Assembly: GCA_963969595.1 (NCBI GenBank)
Contig: OZ018408.1
Span: 46,191,022 to 46,255,021, forward strand
From: Neckera pumila
Lineage: Eukaryota > Streptophyta > Bryopsida > Hypnales > Neckeraceae
Direction of reading: 5' to 3'
Length of the DNA: 64,000 nucleotides
Part shown: positions 11,514-25,500 of the stretch, piece after piece
Layout: every line of letters starts with the position of its first letter
How positions within the stretch are numbered: position 1 is the first letter of the stretch
Program-made: the position numbers and the translations under genes
The notes under the pieces: generated by a model
The model's database searches: none
Told to the model about the DNA's origin: nothing
The model's input: only the letters and a program-made list of their open reading frames with translations

Positions 11514-13499
11514 AGAAAATCTAATGGCATAGATGGATGATTGCAAGAAACACTTCCTTTTTTTGGCTCAAAAATGCAATTTTTGGCTATAGGATTGGCA
11601 TTCCTATACAATACTACCAGTATTATGTGTTAGCACCCCTCTACAAATCTAAACTACTGATTTGATACTATGTAGTACTATAGGATACTACAAAAGCCAT
11701 TGGAAGCAGAAAATAGTAGGAAAGAGGTCTATGGGCCTTTTCGTTTTTAATAATTAAGAAAAACTCAGAAGATTTCCATAAATAAAACCATTTTGCTAGA
11801 AAAGATTGCGCTTGCATCGCACCAAAGAATTCTTGTAGGAAATTTTTTCCCTCTTCGTAGCCTTTGCGCAAAAGAAGGACCCTTTGATCGCATGTGCGCA
11901 ACCAACATGTTTTTACTTTTATAAAAACTCTTCGTCAGTCCTAATAATGTTGTAGACCTCCAATATGTCCAATTTGTGGCTTCAAATTTGCATTTTTGGG
12001 TCAAAAATAGGACTACAAATTCTAATAATGGCCAAAGTAGACACCCAATCAGGGGTAGCCGGGTAGGTTTAAAATCATAAACTAATTTTACATTTTAAAA
12101 AATAACTCAATGTCTGCAACTACCGCCTAATTTCATGCAAAATGGACAAACGATGCAAAAGTTATGAATAGAAAAACACCCATCCGAGGACAAGGGGACA
12201 AAAAGTAGGACAAGTGTTTCTTGCAATCACCTAGATATCTATGTTTTCAACTTTGAAAACTCACCAAATATAATTTGAATGATGAAAAATCATGAAACGG
12301 TTTGCATTGGATTTTCCTTGTTCATGCTTGCAAATTCTTTTCTAAAATTTAAAATCGAAAAAAGGATAAGACCATGGAAGATTGCAAGACCAGAATGTGG
12401 CCCTTTTGTACCATCCTTCGTTTTTTTTTTTCTCCCAGTTTTCTCGAGTTTTGTTTCAAGAACTTATAGAAAAAGAAAAGGAAAGGTGGTACCGAGGGTT
12501 GCTGGATTGGTGATAGACAGAAGAGCCCGGGAAAAAGGAATACCGGTATTGATCATCAATGGCGGTTCATGAACATTCTCTAAGCTTATGATGTTCATGC
12601 TGCCCCCCGTATTTTCGGATCGTCGAGCGTCTGACGGTCTGGCCTGGGTGTCAGTCAGGTCCGGACCTTCCTGCAACAACGAACTCTCATCAATGCTCAC
12701 CCAGTGCAGCCCTTTTATTGAAAAGGCGGACTCCCGGTAGGCCGGTACTGTACTGCACTATTCTCCCCTGGAACGAGGTCTCGCTGTCTACAGTAGTCTC
12801 CTTCTTCCGAATGTTCCCGACTGTGCCGAGACCTTCCTTGGTCTCTTGCCACTAACTTTCACGATCATCGCATTTGTAGCGCACGCTGTTTTTCCGATGG
12901 CTGGTTTGCTGGATTTCTCCTTGCCATTCAGATTCTGCAAGCCACCAGTCCCGTGTGTACTCTTAGGAAGCAGGCCCGGCAACCTGGTGCACTGAAGCGG
13001 GAACAAGCAGCAAGCAGTTTCCGTCTTCCCGGTGGCCAGTGAAGAATCTGAATGGCGAGGGTGCGGATCCCGAGCACTGAATCGGACAGAAACGCACGTG
13101 CAGCCCATGTAAGTTGTATTTTATCTTGTGGGAGGCTCTGTGGGCAGGAAACGAGTCACGATACTCTTGTGGAACGAATTTGCCAAGCTGCGTTTATAAG
13201 TTGGAGTTGAGGGAGGAAGCAGATGGAAGCGCTCGTTCACCGTCTCTTTGAGCTCCTAGGCGGATAGTGGCTGGAAGTAGTGGTAGCAAGCGGTAATACT
13301 GGGTTGATACCGGGACTGTCAAGTTGAGAAAGGCGTCAACAGCCGACAATACTGGAAGCCGGACTGGGAGGTACCTTTGAGCACTGTAAGCAAAACCAAA
13401 GCGTTGACATGATATGCAAGTCGAGCCCTTCCTCGAGTGATCCACTAGGAAGGTATCAAGAAAGGGAAAAAAAACCTTATTCGAAGAACCTTTCTCGCA

Positions 13500-13574
13500 A
13501 TGGGGCTGGGTTTAAGGTACTGTTTGCACAGAGCCAGCTACGTCAAGAAGGTCGAGGCCGTGGAATTCTACCAG
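13500..13574 (+). CDS. Exon 1 (start codon exon) of the unidentified gene
   Basis: ATG at 13500 opens 25 codons beginning MGLGLRYCLHRAS and ending VEAVEFYQ, followed by the donor CAG|GTAACG. The frame also stays open a little upstream, so a longer exon is possible. The ends match a phase 0 junction. Confidence 0.55.
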
Positions 13575-16500
13575 GTAACGTACATTAGTATGCTTTGTAG
13601 TCTAGACGTGGAACTTGTTGTGCCTGCAACTTGGGGGAGCTTTTGAATTTCGGAAGAGAGTTTTAGTATTCGTACGATCAGGGTTTCTGATGGTGATAGA
13701 CTTGCAGTGGCAGGGCGATGTGGAGACCACATCTTGGACTAATGGCCCTAACTGGCTGTTAAGTCTTGTTCGTCTAGACGTGTTTCCAATTCGGAAGTAC
13801 CAGATAAGAGCCATCTGTTGGATCCACTACAGTACCTGCTTTGTTTAAGCAACCGCTGGACCACAAGCAAGCATCCACGGGTATCACAAGCGAGATGGAC
13901 TAGTGCCCACATCTTGGACTAGTGGCCCTAACTGGCTGTTAAGTCTTGTTCACCTAGACGTGTTTCCAATTCTGAAGTACCAGATGAGAGCCATCTGTTG
14001 GATCCACTACAACATACCTGCTTTGTTTAAGCAACCGCTGGACCACTAAGCACACATCCACGGGTATTACAAGCGATATGGTTGAGTTGCTCCACTAAAA
14101 GTGAACTGCAGTTGCGGAGCAAGACTGTCACTGGAAAATCGATGATATAACGGAGCTACCACTCTCCCATATCGTATCTGCCAGCTTTCCAAGAGCTTCG
14201 CCTTTACAACGTCCGGATGGTACCTAAAATTCAAGAGAATCATATATATTCCGAAGCTGACGACGGTTTGTCCTCACTGCGCATTATTCAAAACCTGGCT
14301 TCTAGACATAATTGGAGACATGGGACCGGTGTCCTACTCAAAAGACTCAAAAAGTACGGACGATCTTGAAGTGATCTAGACTTCAGAGCTAACCCTAGTA
14401 TTACAGGCGAAGAGATGGTCCACGGCATTAGCTTTCTGGCCCACCGCCCCGCTGAGACAGTCTTCACTAGTGTATTGAAAAGCTGGCATGGGAGGTTGAG
14501 CCCCGACATAGAGGCTCACATTTCAAAACTCGATCCGTGTCTTCGGAAGTCCAAGAAACGGAGTCTGGTTTATTCAGCTATGAATCTCGGTACTCTAATA
14601 TCATACTTTTCCTTGAATCTTGATTGTAGCGCCGGTTCACCAAACTAAGTGATCCGTGTTCTACACTTCTACCTTCGCTGATTCTCTGAATAATGTGATG
14701 ACAGTTGCTTGGAAGCTACAAGCTTGGTTAATTAAGATCTCGCACACTTCAACTGCACTCCAGAAGTTGAGAATCGTGGCTCAATTCATCTGTTGCAGTT
14801 CCTGTCTCGTACTGATGAATGCGAGCCTGTCTTTGGTTTTGCTTGCAGGTAGCCAGGTACATATCATATGAGGTTCATGCACCAGCAACCTTCAAAAGGA
14901 CAATTCTTATTGAAGCTCGAACATGTCATGATTAATCTGCGGTACGTTCCTTCTTAGTTGGCTAGAACTTCACTGAGGTTTAGTATTGCATGGGTTGGAA
15001 GGGAAGAACTAATCTGAGACACTGTGGAGGCTTATAAAATTGTTATTGCAAAGTAATTTCTTTTAGTACTGCTCTCTGAGTCTGCATGCATACTACAAGT
15101 GAACACTGAGAGACTTGAGGGAAATTTGGATGTTGAAGCTTCAATACCACGCTACTGTCAACGTCATGTTCTCATGAATGCTTGGCACTAATCGAACAGA
15201 TAAAAGGTTTCAAATTGCCGGAGTCGATCTGTTGCACGAATCCCTTCGATCTGTATCTTGGACTTGGGAAACTTGGTAATATTTAACCTTCACCTTATTT
15301 GTTCACCTTATTTGTCGGCCGTTGTTCTGTACGTGTTCTTCAATATCCAGCTAATTTTGCCACTCATAAACTATCTATGAAGTCTGAATTCTTAGAATAT
15401 CATGCAATTACAAAACCAATTCTTGAAATATCTGAATATCTCAGTTACCAAGAAAGATTGACTATGCAAATTCCAGGCTCTCAATTAAATGCTTCTTGAT
15501 CGAAATTCACCATGTAGATCGACTCCTCGTCATCTTACGAAGTTGCTTACTGCTCATATGCATGTGTTTGTGCAGGCAACACCTTCAGTTTACTCCAAGA
15601 ATCAATTGGCGCTCCTCGGGTAGGAGATAGTCGCAATAACCATGTACCGACGTCCGAAGATTCCTCTCGACAATGTTTGCAGGTATTGAGTCTCTGCGGT
15701 TCATTTTCGTTCCAGCAATTCGATCCACAGCTTGTGAATCTATCTGTGCAGTAAACAACTCGTATGTCCTTTCTTCTGGTCACAGTCCATTCAAGCTCCA
15801 TCTTTGGCTGTGAAATACGAGTCTCTGGAATTAATATCCACCATCGTATCAGCCTTTCTACGTTTCGATCTGAGAACCGATATCGTGCAATGATCAAGAC
15901 TTAACGGAAACAGGAGAAGATTCGGCGACGTTCCGACTGGTTTTGAATTGTGGCAGAGTCACTCTACCTGATTATTTCCAATTACGGCAGTGCTAAGGTT
16001 TGAAGAATATGTGAACTGTAGTCCCAGTCGAGGACTCCTGGTTCACATACAAGCTGTCAAGAGTGAGTGACATCACTCACCTTGTTGAATGATGTCATAA
16101 ATGAAGTAGGTTAATATGATGGACAATTTCGTTAGATTGACATGACTTCAAAAATTGTGACATACGTACATAAGGTCTAAAATGTAGAACTGGTCTAGAT
16201 TTATTCAGATGGTGCTATCTGAATAATACCGCCAATTTAACGAAATTGACATTATATGTGGAACGCTACAGTAGTGGTAGGGTTTCCATCCTTTCCTGTT
16301 CTATTCTTCCACCCCAAGCTAAAGAAAGACTACATCTCTTGTTTATTATATTGCAACTTTGCAAGTGGGGTTGTACGTTGTCAGCAGGACTGTTAACAGG
16401 CGTGCTTGCGGTTGTCACTACCAAATCTGGAAAGCGAATCGTCGATGTCGGCGAAATTTAGCACCATTAGGTAAATCCCCTCCGAGCACTTTGTTATTTT

Positions 16501-19500
16501 GTGTTTGAAGGTAGCTGGTTTCTATTCCGCGAAGTAGAAGGAGAAAGCTCAAACAATCCTCCGCCCACTTTCACGATCGCCATCATACTCGTTACAACGG
16601 CGTACTTCAGAGCGCCTAAAGTGGGAAGTTCCAGTCCCCAGAGCTAGACCAAAAACCCGGATAAACGTGGTCGATCTAGATCAGATCTAGGTTTCAGTAG
16701 GGCGACTGCGCCAATTGCCGCGCCCATTTGAACGAAATCTGCCATTTTATCGAATATACTTGTCGTAGCTGTTTAATGCGTCTTATTCTAAGGTTTGGTA
16801 GGCCTTATATTGATGTCTGATTTGCAAGGTCACCCTAACTTGTAACTAGTCTTATTGCCCACTCTTTTGTAGGTTGCACATCGGTATAGATTTGGGTGGT
16901 CAACTTCATAGGTCTTGCCCAAGTCGATTCTTCGTAACCTTTGTCGGTTCTCTAGTTGTTAGAATCTTATTTCTACTATTTGAAATTATCATGTAACGAC
17001 CCTCGAGATACGGAATGATTACTACCTCTCATGACTGTCTAGATCTGCGCACCATTCCGAATCGAATTTCTTTGAGGATCTTCAGATTCTTATCAATTTG
17101 TAACCTGCCGGCTGTGAATTGATTTTCCAGAGGTCTTGCAGTTCGGGAATTAATATTTTTCACAATTGTAAATTTCGTTAGAGTGGTGCGATTCTGGCAC
17201 CGAAAATTGGGACAGATATCTACATAAAGGTCTCAAAATCTAGGATAGGTGTGGATTTATGTTTCACAACGCGCGTTCTGAAAGGTGCCGAACTATTGGA
17301 ATAGTACCGCCAGTTGAAAGATGTTTCACTTGCATGGTTATGTATCAGGAAAGTTTGCTGAGGACCATAGACGTTCTTTTGATATATGCACGGAATCTCT
17401 GTTACGATTCCATCCCCCAAACTATGCTGGTTTATGTTTTTGGTTTGCTGCTTAATATTGTATTAAGACCAGTAGAACATACATTTCGAAGTTATTGCGC
17501 AAGGAAATTTTAGAGTAGATTGTAGAGGAGCGATGAGCGTTCTCAATGACACGCTCAGGAATTCTGTTCATCAGCGTTTTGGTTTGTAGCTTCCTTAGCT
17601 ATAGGCCGTTATGATAACCTGAAAATCTGAGCAAAGCTCATATTGAATCCCTTGTGTGGGAAATGCGTACACAGTAGATTCAACATGAGCTGGCTGTGAA
17701 AGCAACTTCAATTTTTTTTTGCTGGCATGATTCAGAGTGCCAAAATATGACATTTAAGCGCACAAAGCTCTAAGAGCTAGCGACGTAGATTTAGGTTGTA
17801 TGAGTATGTCTTCTGTGGGTGTGCTGGGGTCTGTAGGAGTTGTGATTGGCCATGGGAATTGACAGGCCTACACAACTTCAATGCATGGGGAAGATATGCT
17901 CTCAACACCCACAACTGCAAACCCCATGTTTCAGGATGCTTCTCTTGAAAAATGCTAATGTTTTGAATTTTCCGCCGGTGTAATGAATTGACGCTAAATG
18001 AAATTTATACAACCATGATTCATCCTTCATTTCCTGAAATTTTGATTGCTTTGATTATTAGTTAGGTTTAAAATAGATAATACTGTGAAACGAGTCTTCT
18101 CAACCCCATGAATGTGGTCGAGCTAGTGTTGCTATGAATTGTTCCTCCCTTACCTAAACTTAAGGAACCGGTTGTTGGTAATCAGTCGCCTCAACCTGAA
18201 GCGAGTCTCAGCTAGGGAAAGTTCTGATGTATCCAGGATTGTTCATATATGTGTTTTATATTAGTTTTGAATACCTCTAGATGGTCAGTCAACTAATTGC
18301 AAACACACTCACGAGTCTTTATTGGCAAGAATAACTATTGGAATTAATTGAATCAATGATCGAGACTGAGGATATAGAAACCGTCATTTGAGAAGTTGTA
18401 AAGGCGTCACTAGCTCTGTCATACAGCGGTGGGCACTGAAGTTCTTAGCTAATGCAGCACGAAGCGATAGAGATTCTGTAACGGCTTTTCATGGTCTGAG
18501 AGCGTAACTCGCCAGTAGAGCAGTCTTACAGCAGTCTAGCTATAACAGCTTTGTTCAAATACTGGAACTCCGTTAATGGTCAAATTCCCAGAATTGACTT
18601 GTTTCAGAGTGCCGAAATTGTGACATTCACTGTACGTCAATTCTCAGGACAGGCGCCTGAAATGTTTTCAGGACAATTTATACCTGTCATAATTTTTAGA
18701 GCTTTGTGCAGATGTATTTCACAAAATTTTGACGTGGGAATCGTACCAGTTCAACGAAATTGTCGATTGAAATGCAGAAAGCTCTAAAAATCAGATGGCA
18801 ATATGGCATAGATCTGAGGATTCAGATGCGCATCTGGAAAAGTGCCAATTTCTTGGAATTTTGCCATTTTAATGAATATGGCGATTGTAACCATCTTCGC
18901 AGGAGTAACATTTGTCTTGGCATCGGATCTTTGAATTCCTAGTTCAGTTGAAGTTCTGAGGACTGGCATGAAATCATGTAAGAGGCTAATGGAATTTTGC
19001 TTGCTGAGTAATTTGTGAGTACCTTTAGTTATCATTTCTTATCTTCGAGCTCGTTCTGTGTCAGAACATCAGCAAGCTCAGGAAAGGACACGGAATGAAA
19101 ACGGTCTTTCAGAGAGCCAAGGGCACCTCAGATATGAGATACAGGTATACGTACTTGCTCATTCAGAAGGCCCTCTAGTGTTGAGATGAAGGTTGAAAGG
19201 CATGTGTTTTCTTCTGTCTTTCTTGGAGCAACAATGCGTATTTCCCAATAATGTATCACAGGAGTTTCAGTCTCAACTCAGTTCTTTCCTTTTTAGTAAG
19301 CCGGCAAGAAGAGAGTCCTATCACCATTTTGGTGTTTTTCACAGAAAAAAATTGAATTCTGAATAGATGTACGTCGATATATACCTTCACACTCGCAGGA
19401 AAATTTTCGAACTCCGTTATATTGCTTGGTTTCAGAACGTCAATATTATGAAACTCAACTAAATGAAGATCTGCTATCTAGGACTACTATAGAGTCACAG

Positions 19501-22500
19501 TTCAAAACTTCCTGACAACAGACTCTCCATTCAGGCTGATCTTAAGACCAGAGTCCTCTATGACTCTATGATATCCGTTTTATTTGATTGACATATATGT
19601 ATTCATTTAGTTGATTAAAATTCCCCATTTCACTAATGTCACTCAATATTCGAGGTGGCCTTGCAGGAGACCTACTTAACCGTGGTTGGAATTAGTCATC
19701 TGGAGCACCCTAAGCTTGCCGAGAAGATCCTTCAGCAGTTTTCAGCACTATTGTGGCAGCAGATTGTCACAATCCTGTGAGTATACAAGAACTCTTTTCC
19801 TACATTACAATGCTTTAGCTGCAGTTACATGTCCAGAAAGTACGAATGCATGATTTGTGTCTTGTCCGAGACTTTGAATTAGGTGGGTTGATGTAGACCC
19901 CTGGTGATCACAAATGATTACGGAACCCCAGGGTAACACTTGCTATCTGTGTCCCTTGTCGCAGTTCGCAGTTAGTGGACTATCCAAATACACTCTTCAT
20001 TCACCTTTGTTCATAACATTTCAGGGATCCTTGTCTTTCCTTGAATCAAGGCTCCTTTCACTGTAGAAAATCTTGAATGCAAGTTTGTCCATGAATTGTA
20101 GGGTATTGTAACATGCATTATTCTTGTTACACTGTAACAAGAATGTAATAAGAATGACATTATAGTAGAAGGACCCACTATCCTCCCTATATGAGACTAG
20201 AGTTTTCTTTGGAATAGAAAACCTCAGCATAAAAGAAGACAGTTCACTATTTCTCTTTGTCTTTTGCACTTCATGCTTGGGACACAAATAGTTATATTAA
20301 AGAAAGAGATGTCAATTGGCAATATGCCACAAGCCAAAAATTGTGACATAATCTTCACAAAGGTTTAATTCTAGGCCACAAACTAGAACAAGTATAGATT
20401 TTGGTATTAGGTCACGAGTCTTGAACCATGCCAAAGTAATGGAGTATCACCGGTCTAACAAAATTGATGTTAGAAGTAAATGTATTTTTTAAATTTGTAG
20501 ATCAGAATTGTGCTTAAGGTTAAATATGGTGTTTGTCTAAACATAACCTCTCAATTGCCCCTTTAAAGACAATGGCTTGAAGAGACTAAAAACGGTTAGT
20601 TTGAAATATAATAGAATGTTTTAAGCTATTCTTAAACAAAACAAGTCAAGGTCACCACTTCTTTTTCACAATCTAGCTATGTGTTCTCAAATGCCATTCA
20701 TCTTGATGTGGCTTAGCCAACCTGCTTTCATGCTTTGTTCCTAAATTCATTGCATTTAATTTTTCATCTACTACCTTACTTTTGGTGCAATTATGGGAGC
20801 CAAAATTGTGAAATTTTTGTTTCAAAAAACATTAATTAATTAATTGTGAAATTCATCTTCATCCTATTTAGGTTTTTGGGTTATGGCTTTTCGAGTGAGT
20901 CTGCTCCCCTCCCAAGTTCCAAAGTGCCGAAGTCGTGGAATTCCACACGGAGAAGAAAATTTTAATTTATGTTACAAATGAGGGCAAACCTCATCGCATA
21001 GATTCCATCCATTTACCGAAATTTTTGTAAGTCGTGGGAGCGATCTGTTTGAGTCGTCTAGTCTGCACTTGTTGAAACTTGAACAATTCCTTTTACTGAA
21101 CAGATGAAAACTTATCAATACCGTTATTTCCGTAGTCAGTTTCCTGTTGTTTCGGAGCAAGCCGAGCAACTCAAGCAAGCCAATAATGGTCTAGATTCTC
21201 CATGCCCCACCTGTCGCTTGACTCCGAAACAACAGAAATGTTTTCTTCGTTTCTTTTTCGTGAAATCCTGGCGTTATTCGCGGATGGGATGGATTTACCA
21301 GTAGTCCGGGACTCCGGGCTCAATCATATCGATGCTCTCCTCCAACATGATGCGGTTTCTCTTAGATGCTGTCATCATGTTCCTTGTTTGCTGGATTGTT
21401 GGATGCCCTGTAGCTCACGAATATGTTGGCAGTGGCGGGCAAATCTGGTTCTTGACTGCCGGACGGTTTTTTAGATCTAATTTACTGCGCTTAAACTGAT
21501 CCCCCTTAATCATCTGTTCCCATTTTTTTTCCTTTCTTCATATTTATATGTATTGGCAGAAATTGACAACATTGCCGGCACTTTTCAAGGGAAGGCACCT
21601 TGAAACATAATTACATAGTATTGTGGTTTTGGGAGCTTTGGGAGCATGAATTCGTACTTTGAAACATGCCACTTGAATGAATATATGATTATATTTCTGT
21701 TTTGGAAGCAAACGTAAGAGTTTTGTTCCTTTGTAATAAGATCATGACTTTGATTTGATCCAGCATCGGATTTAAACTGCCATGCAATAGTAATACTCTG
21801 TATGTTAAAATTGATCATACACGTATTGGTCTAAAGTATTTTCCCTAGCGTTTACAATAGCACCTTTTATGCCAAATCTGTTATGTTGTGTCACTTTTGT
21901 GACTTCGCTACACAGAAATGGAATAGCTAGGACGTGTTTAGATTTACTTTTCATTACATGTATGCCTTTCTTGAAAAAGTAACACTGTTGTGAATATCTA
22001 TTGATAGATATAATGAAATTGATGTTCCTTAGATCTAACATCAATTTTGTTATATTCACAAGGTTTGCACTATTTAAGGGTAGCCTCTTGAAACCTAAGT
22101 CTACCTTGGTCCTAATTGAATGTCACAATATTTATTAAGGTGAATTGGGCCAATGTAACAAATTTCTCCTCTTTTTTTTAACTCATCTAGATTGTATGTT
22201 GCTTTGGTGAGATTTTGGCAAATATACCTTTCTCATAATCTGCGGTTTATATATAATTTGAAATTTACTTCAAGATCTTGCTTGTTGTAACAAATTAAAA
22301 CTAGATTTAAAATCATTTTGGTACTTAAATTGGTTTAAGGTGAGTATTCCTTATTGCATAATTGCAACTCCATGTACATCCCTCGTATTCTAGAATCTAG
22401 TCATACTTGTTTCATAACAAAATTAGCCCAGTGATTAAGAGAAGAATGACAACCCTAAACCTACATTCTAGGATTTGAATTGAAGAAGGGTATGATTTGT

Positions 22501-25500
22501 AAGGGCTTGAATCATGTGTACAGTACTTACCTTATGCTGAGGATCCAATGTTCAAAGTTAACCAATTTCAAAGAACAGTCTACAATTTTTTCGCTTAAAA
22601 TTTTCATGGACAAAACACTATTATTGAATCTTGCACCGCCATTGGCCGTTCAGTGGCGCTGTGCAAATAGGTCAATCACAGCAGTTATTGCATTGAACTG
22701 CTACAGAAGATTCTTCACTTGGAAATGTAGATTTTCCTGTATGTTTCGTAAAGTTTGGCATTGAATTTTAAATACATTCACACTTGAATGTTGGACGCTA
22801 GGAAACCAACAGTTTGTTATGTTTTTCGTATCTCCTCCTTAACCTGCTTGTTTTCAGCGTTGCTTGTCTTCTTTGTCATACGCATGATTAAAAGATCGTC
22901 CGTTCTGTTCACTTACAGTGGCTGCAGTAAATAGAAACATGGACCCACAAAAAGATCCACATGATATTAAATTTGATCAAACGTGGGTCTTTTGTGGAGC
23001 TAGGAGAGTTTACCGTCACGATAATGAAACCGAGTTTAGCACTTAGCAAGTGTTATATTGGTCATGGTGCAAATGAGATGGTAACATAGTGTAGAAGCAC
23101 AGCTAGTTTGCTTCAAATTATGAGCACTCTGTCTCTACAAGGGAGGTCATTTATAAGGCGTGAAATAAGTGTGTTCCCTATTTTCTTGTGGAAATGGCCG
23201 GAGCCTGAATCTTCAGATTATTAGTTGTGGAAACGGCAAATTTTGAAGAAATTGGTACTTTTTAGTCGCTTATCTAGAAGCTGAGATTGTATTAGTCCTA
23301 GGTTTTCGAGCTCTGTGCACAATTTTGGCACTATGAAACCCACCATTGTAACCTTAATAACTTTTTTTGAAAGCCTCTTTAGAGCACTCACAATCCTTCA
23401 GTTTTAGAACTCGGAGAGGATATTTTTCGGTCTGTTTCAGGAATGTGACCGTTTATCTAGTTGGGCTCCTATGGAACTAAAAAAAGGAAACAAGCAATAC
23501 TGGCCTCCTCGTGCCTCTCTGAGTTAGACTACAAACTCAGTATCTAGGTTCTTATCCACTTGGATTGTTTCTGCAATAGAAGAGCATACTAGAGGAAAGA
23601 TGTGGGAGCCAAGGTTCTAAGTAAGTTAGGCAAATGCTGGTTGAGAGCAATATCGGACTGGGATGGCGTCAAATGACCTTGCATTGTACATTCTAAAGTT
23701 GATAAGTGCCCTAAACTGTGCATGGCAAGTCATTTGATGTCTCACTAGTCTAACCCTAGTGAAAAGCAAGATTTCAGGAGCCACATAACATGAATATCAT
23801 TACATTGGCATGATTTACAGATTCAGACCAATAAGAGTGTAACATTCAACTGCAATACTGCACAAACCTCTCAAAACCGAAAACGAGGTGTAGGTTTTGA
23901 TTCCAGGGTGGCCTTGAAAAGTGCCGAACTTGTAAATTTCCTTGTGTTCCATATGTCAACGAAGATCTGTCTGATTTACCCTCTTTTACTGACAGAATGC
24001 GTGTTTTTGTGCAGTGTACATGGCCAGCAATTTGTCTCGGCCGGAGGAATGGCCTGCTTCAACCAATATCTTCAGGTACGTATCATATAATGAGAAACTC
24101 TCGGGATTTGTAGATAATTCACAGGATAACTGAGACCTTGAGGTCCTCAATGCGACCTTCAATGAAGCTGTTACCACAGGTCAACAGGGACGGTTGGTGG
24201 CAAGACATGCATCGGGTCAAATGAAGACATGAGATTATTGGAAATCCAGGAAACAGGATGAAAGGTGATGAACGAATTTAAGGTATAATTGTACCTTTTT
24301 GTTTCTTGAAGCAAATAGGACTGATACGGAATTTATTTATTGATATTTTTGTCACTAGAGGAACGATTTTATTCCAATGCGAAGAGTATCCCTAACAATA
24401 TGTCAAGCACAGCAGAAGCTCCAGCTGGTCAACAAAGCAACGGACAACAAAACCCGCAGATGCGCAACCCAAGATGATAGGATTGCAAGTTTTACTGCCG
24501 CTCAAGAGAGACGCTGGTAATTTAATACACGACCTTTTCACCATACAAAACAAAAATTTAATTTGTACCGGGTTTCATAAATGAAAAGGTAGCTTCCTCC
24601 ATGCTTGCTATCTGAATGGGACTGTCAGTGCAGGCTTCTCAAAAAGGAGTCAAAACTCGCAACCATGCCAGCCCAACTTACAAGCGGACTTGTTAATAAG
24701 GTGTGGAGCTTCTGATCTGAGTTAAGCCAGATCTAGCTAGTTTTTTTCAGCTCTGTGCACTTGAATGTCACAATTCTGGCTCCATTGCAATGGTCACAAT
24801 TTCCTCTTACCAGTAGGTCGATTCAGTTTCTTTGATTCATTTTTCTGGACCCAACCTTTTTACCCAATTACACAAAACGAAACTTTTACTGAAGTTCAGA
24901 CTTTAGAGGAAACCAATTCAAGCCACATGTGTCATTGATCTCGAGTCTGGACCCAGCGATAGTTCTTTGCTTTGGTGACTTCTAAGTTCTAACCTCTGCT
25001 AACTTACATGCTCGTAATTAAGTTCGAAAAGTTCTTAAATTTCTCTTCAAATAGTTTGTCGTTTTTTGTTTTTGTTTTTTGTTTCTTTTGACACAAATGA
25101 AACGGAATGTCATTGCAAATAGTTTCTCGTTTGATAAGCTCAATGGCTTACATTGACTTGACTGACTGTAGATATCTGTTGATTCATGGAAGGATTTTGC
25201 TCATCAATTAGCATGACCTAACGTACTCTTGGCATTCAATGTCCATTTGTCCCCCCTGACAAAGCTGAGTTATAAAAGCTGCTTCTCTCGTTAAATAATC
25301 ATATTAGTTAAGGACTGTACGGCAGACTGTAGCACGGAAGTCAATCCACCCATTTCAGAGGCACGCGCCGATAATAGAACAAGCAGATTGGTGACGTTTT
25401 TTAATCTGTCGTACGTAACTGCATGGTAAGACGTCCTACGCTGCATGTAAGTTAAAATTTGGATGTCCTTCGATGAAGATACACAAGCTGCTGAAAAGTT

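Noticed and set aside
12464..13445. Three minus-strand frames upstream of the gene start
   Set aside because: They are Arg/Ser-rich frames in GC-richer DNA, with no domain, no splice link and no agreement with the + strand gene. More likely promoter or 5' untranslated sequence.
15299..15499. 66-codon + strand frame in the intron before exon 5
   Set aside because: The phase chain runs directly from 14589 to 15576, and this frame has no suitable splice sites.
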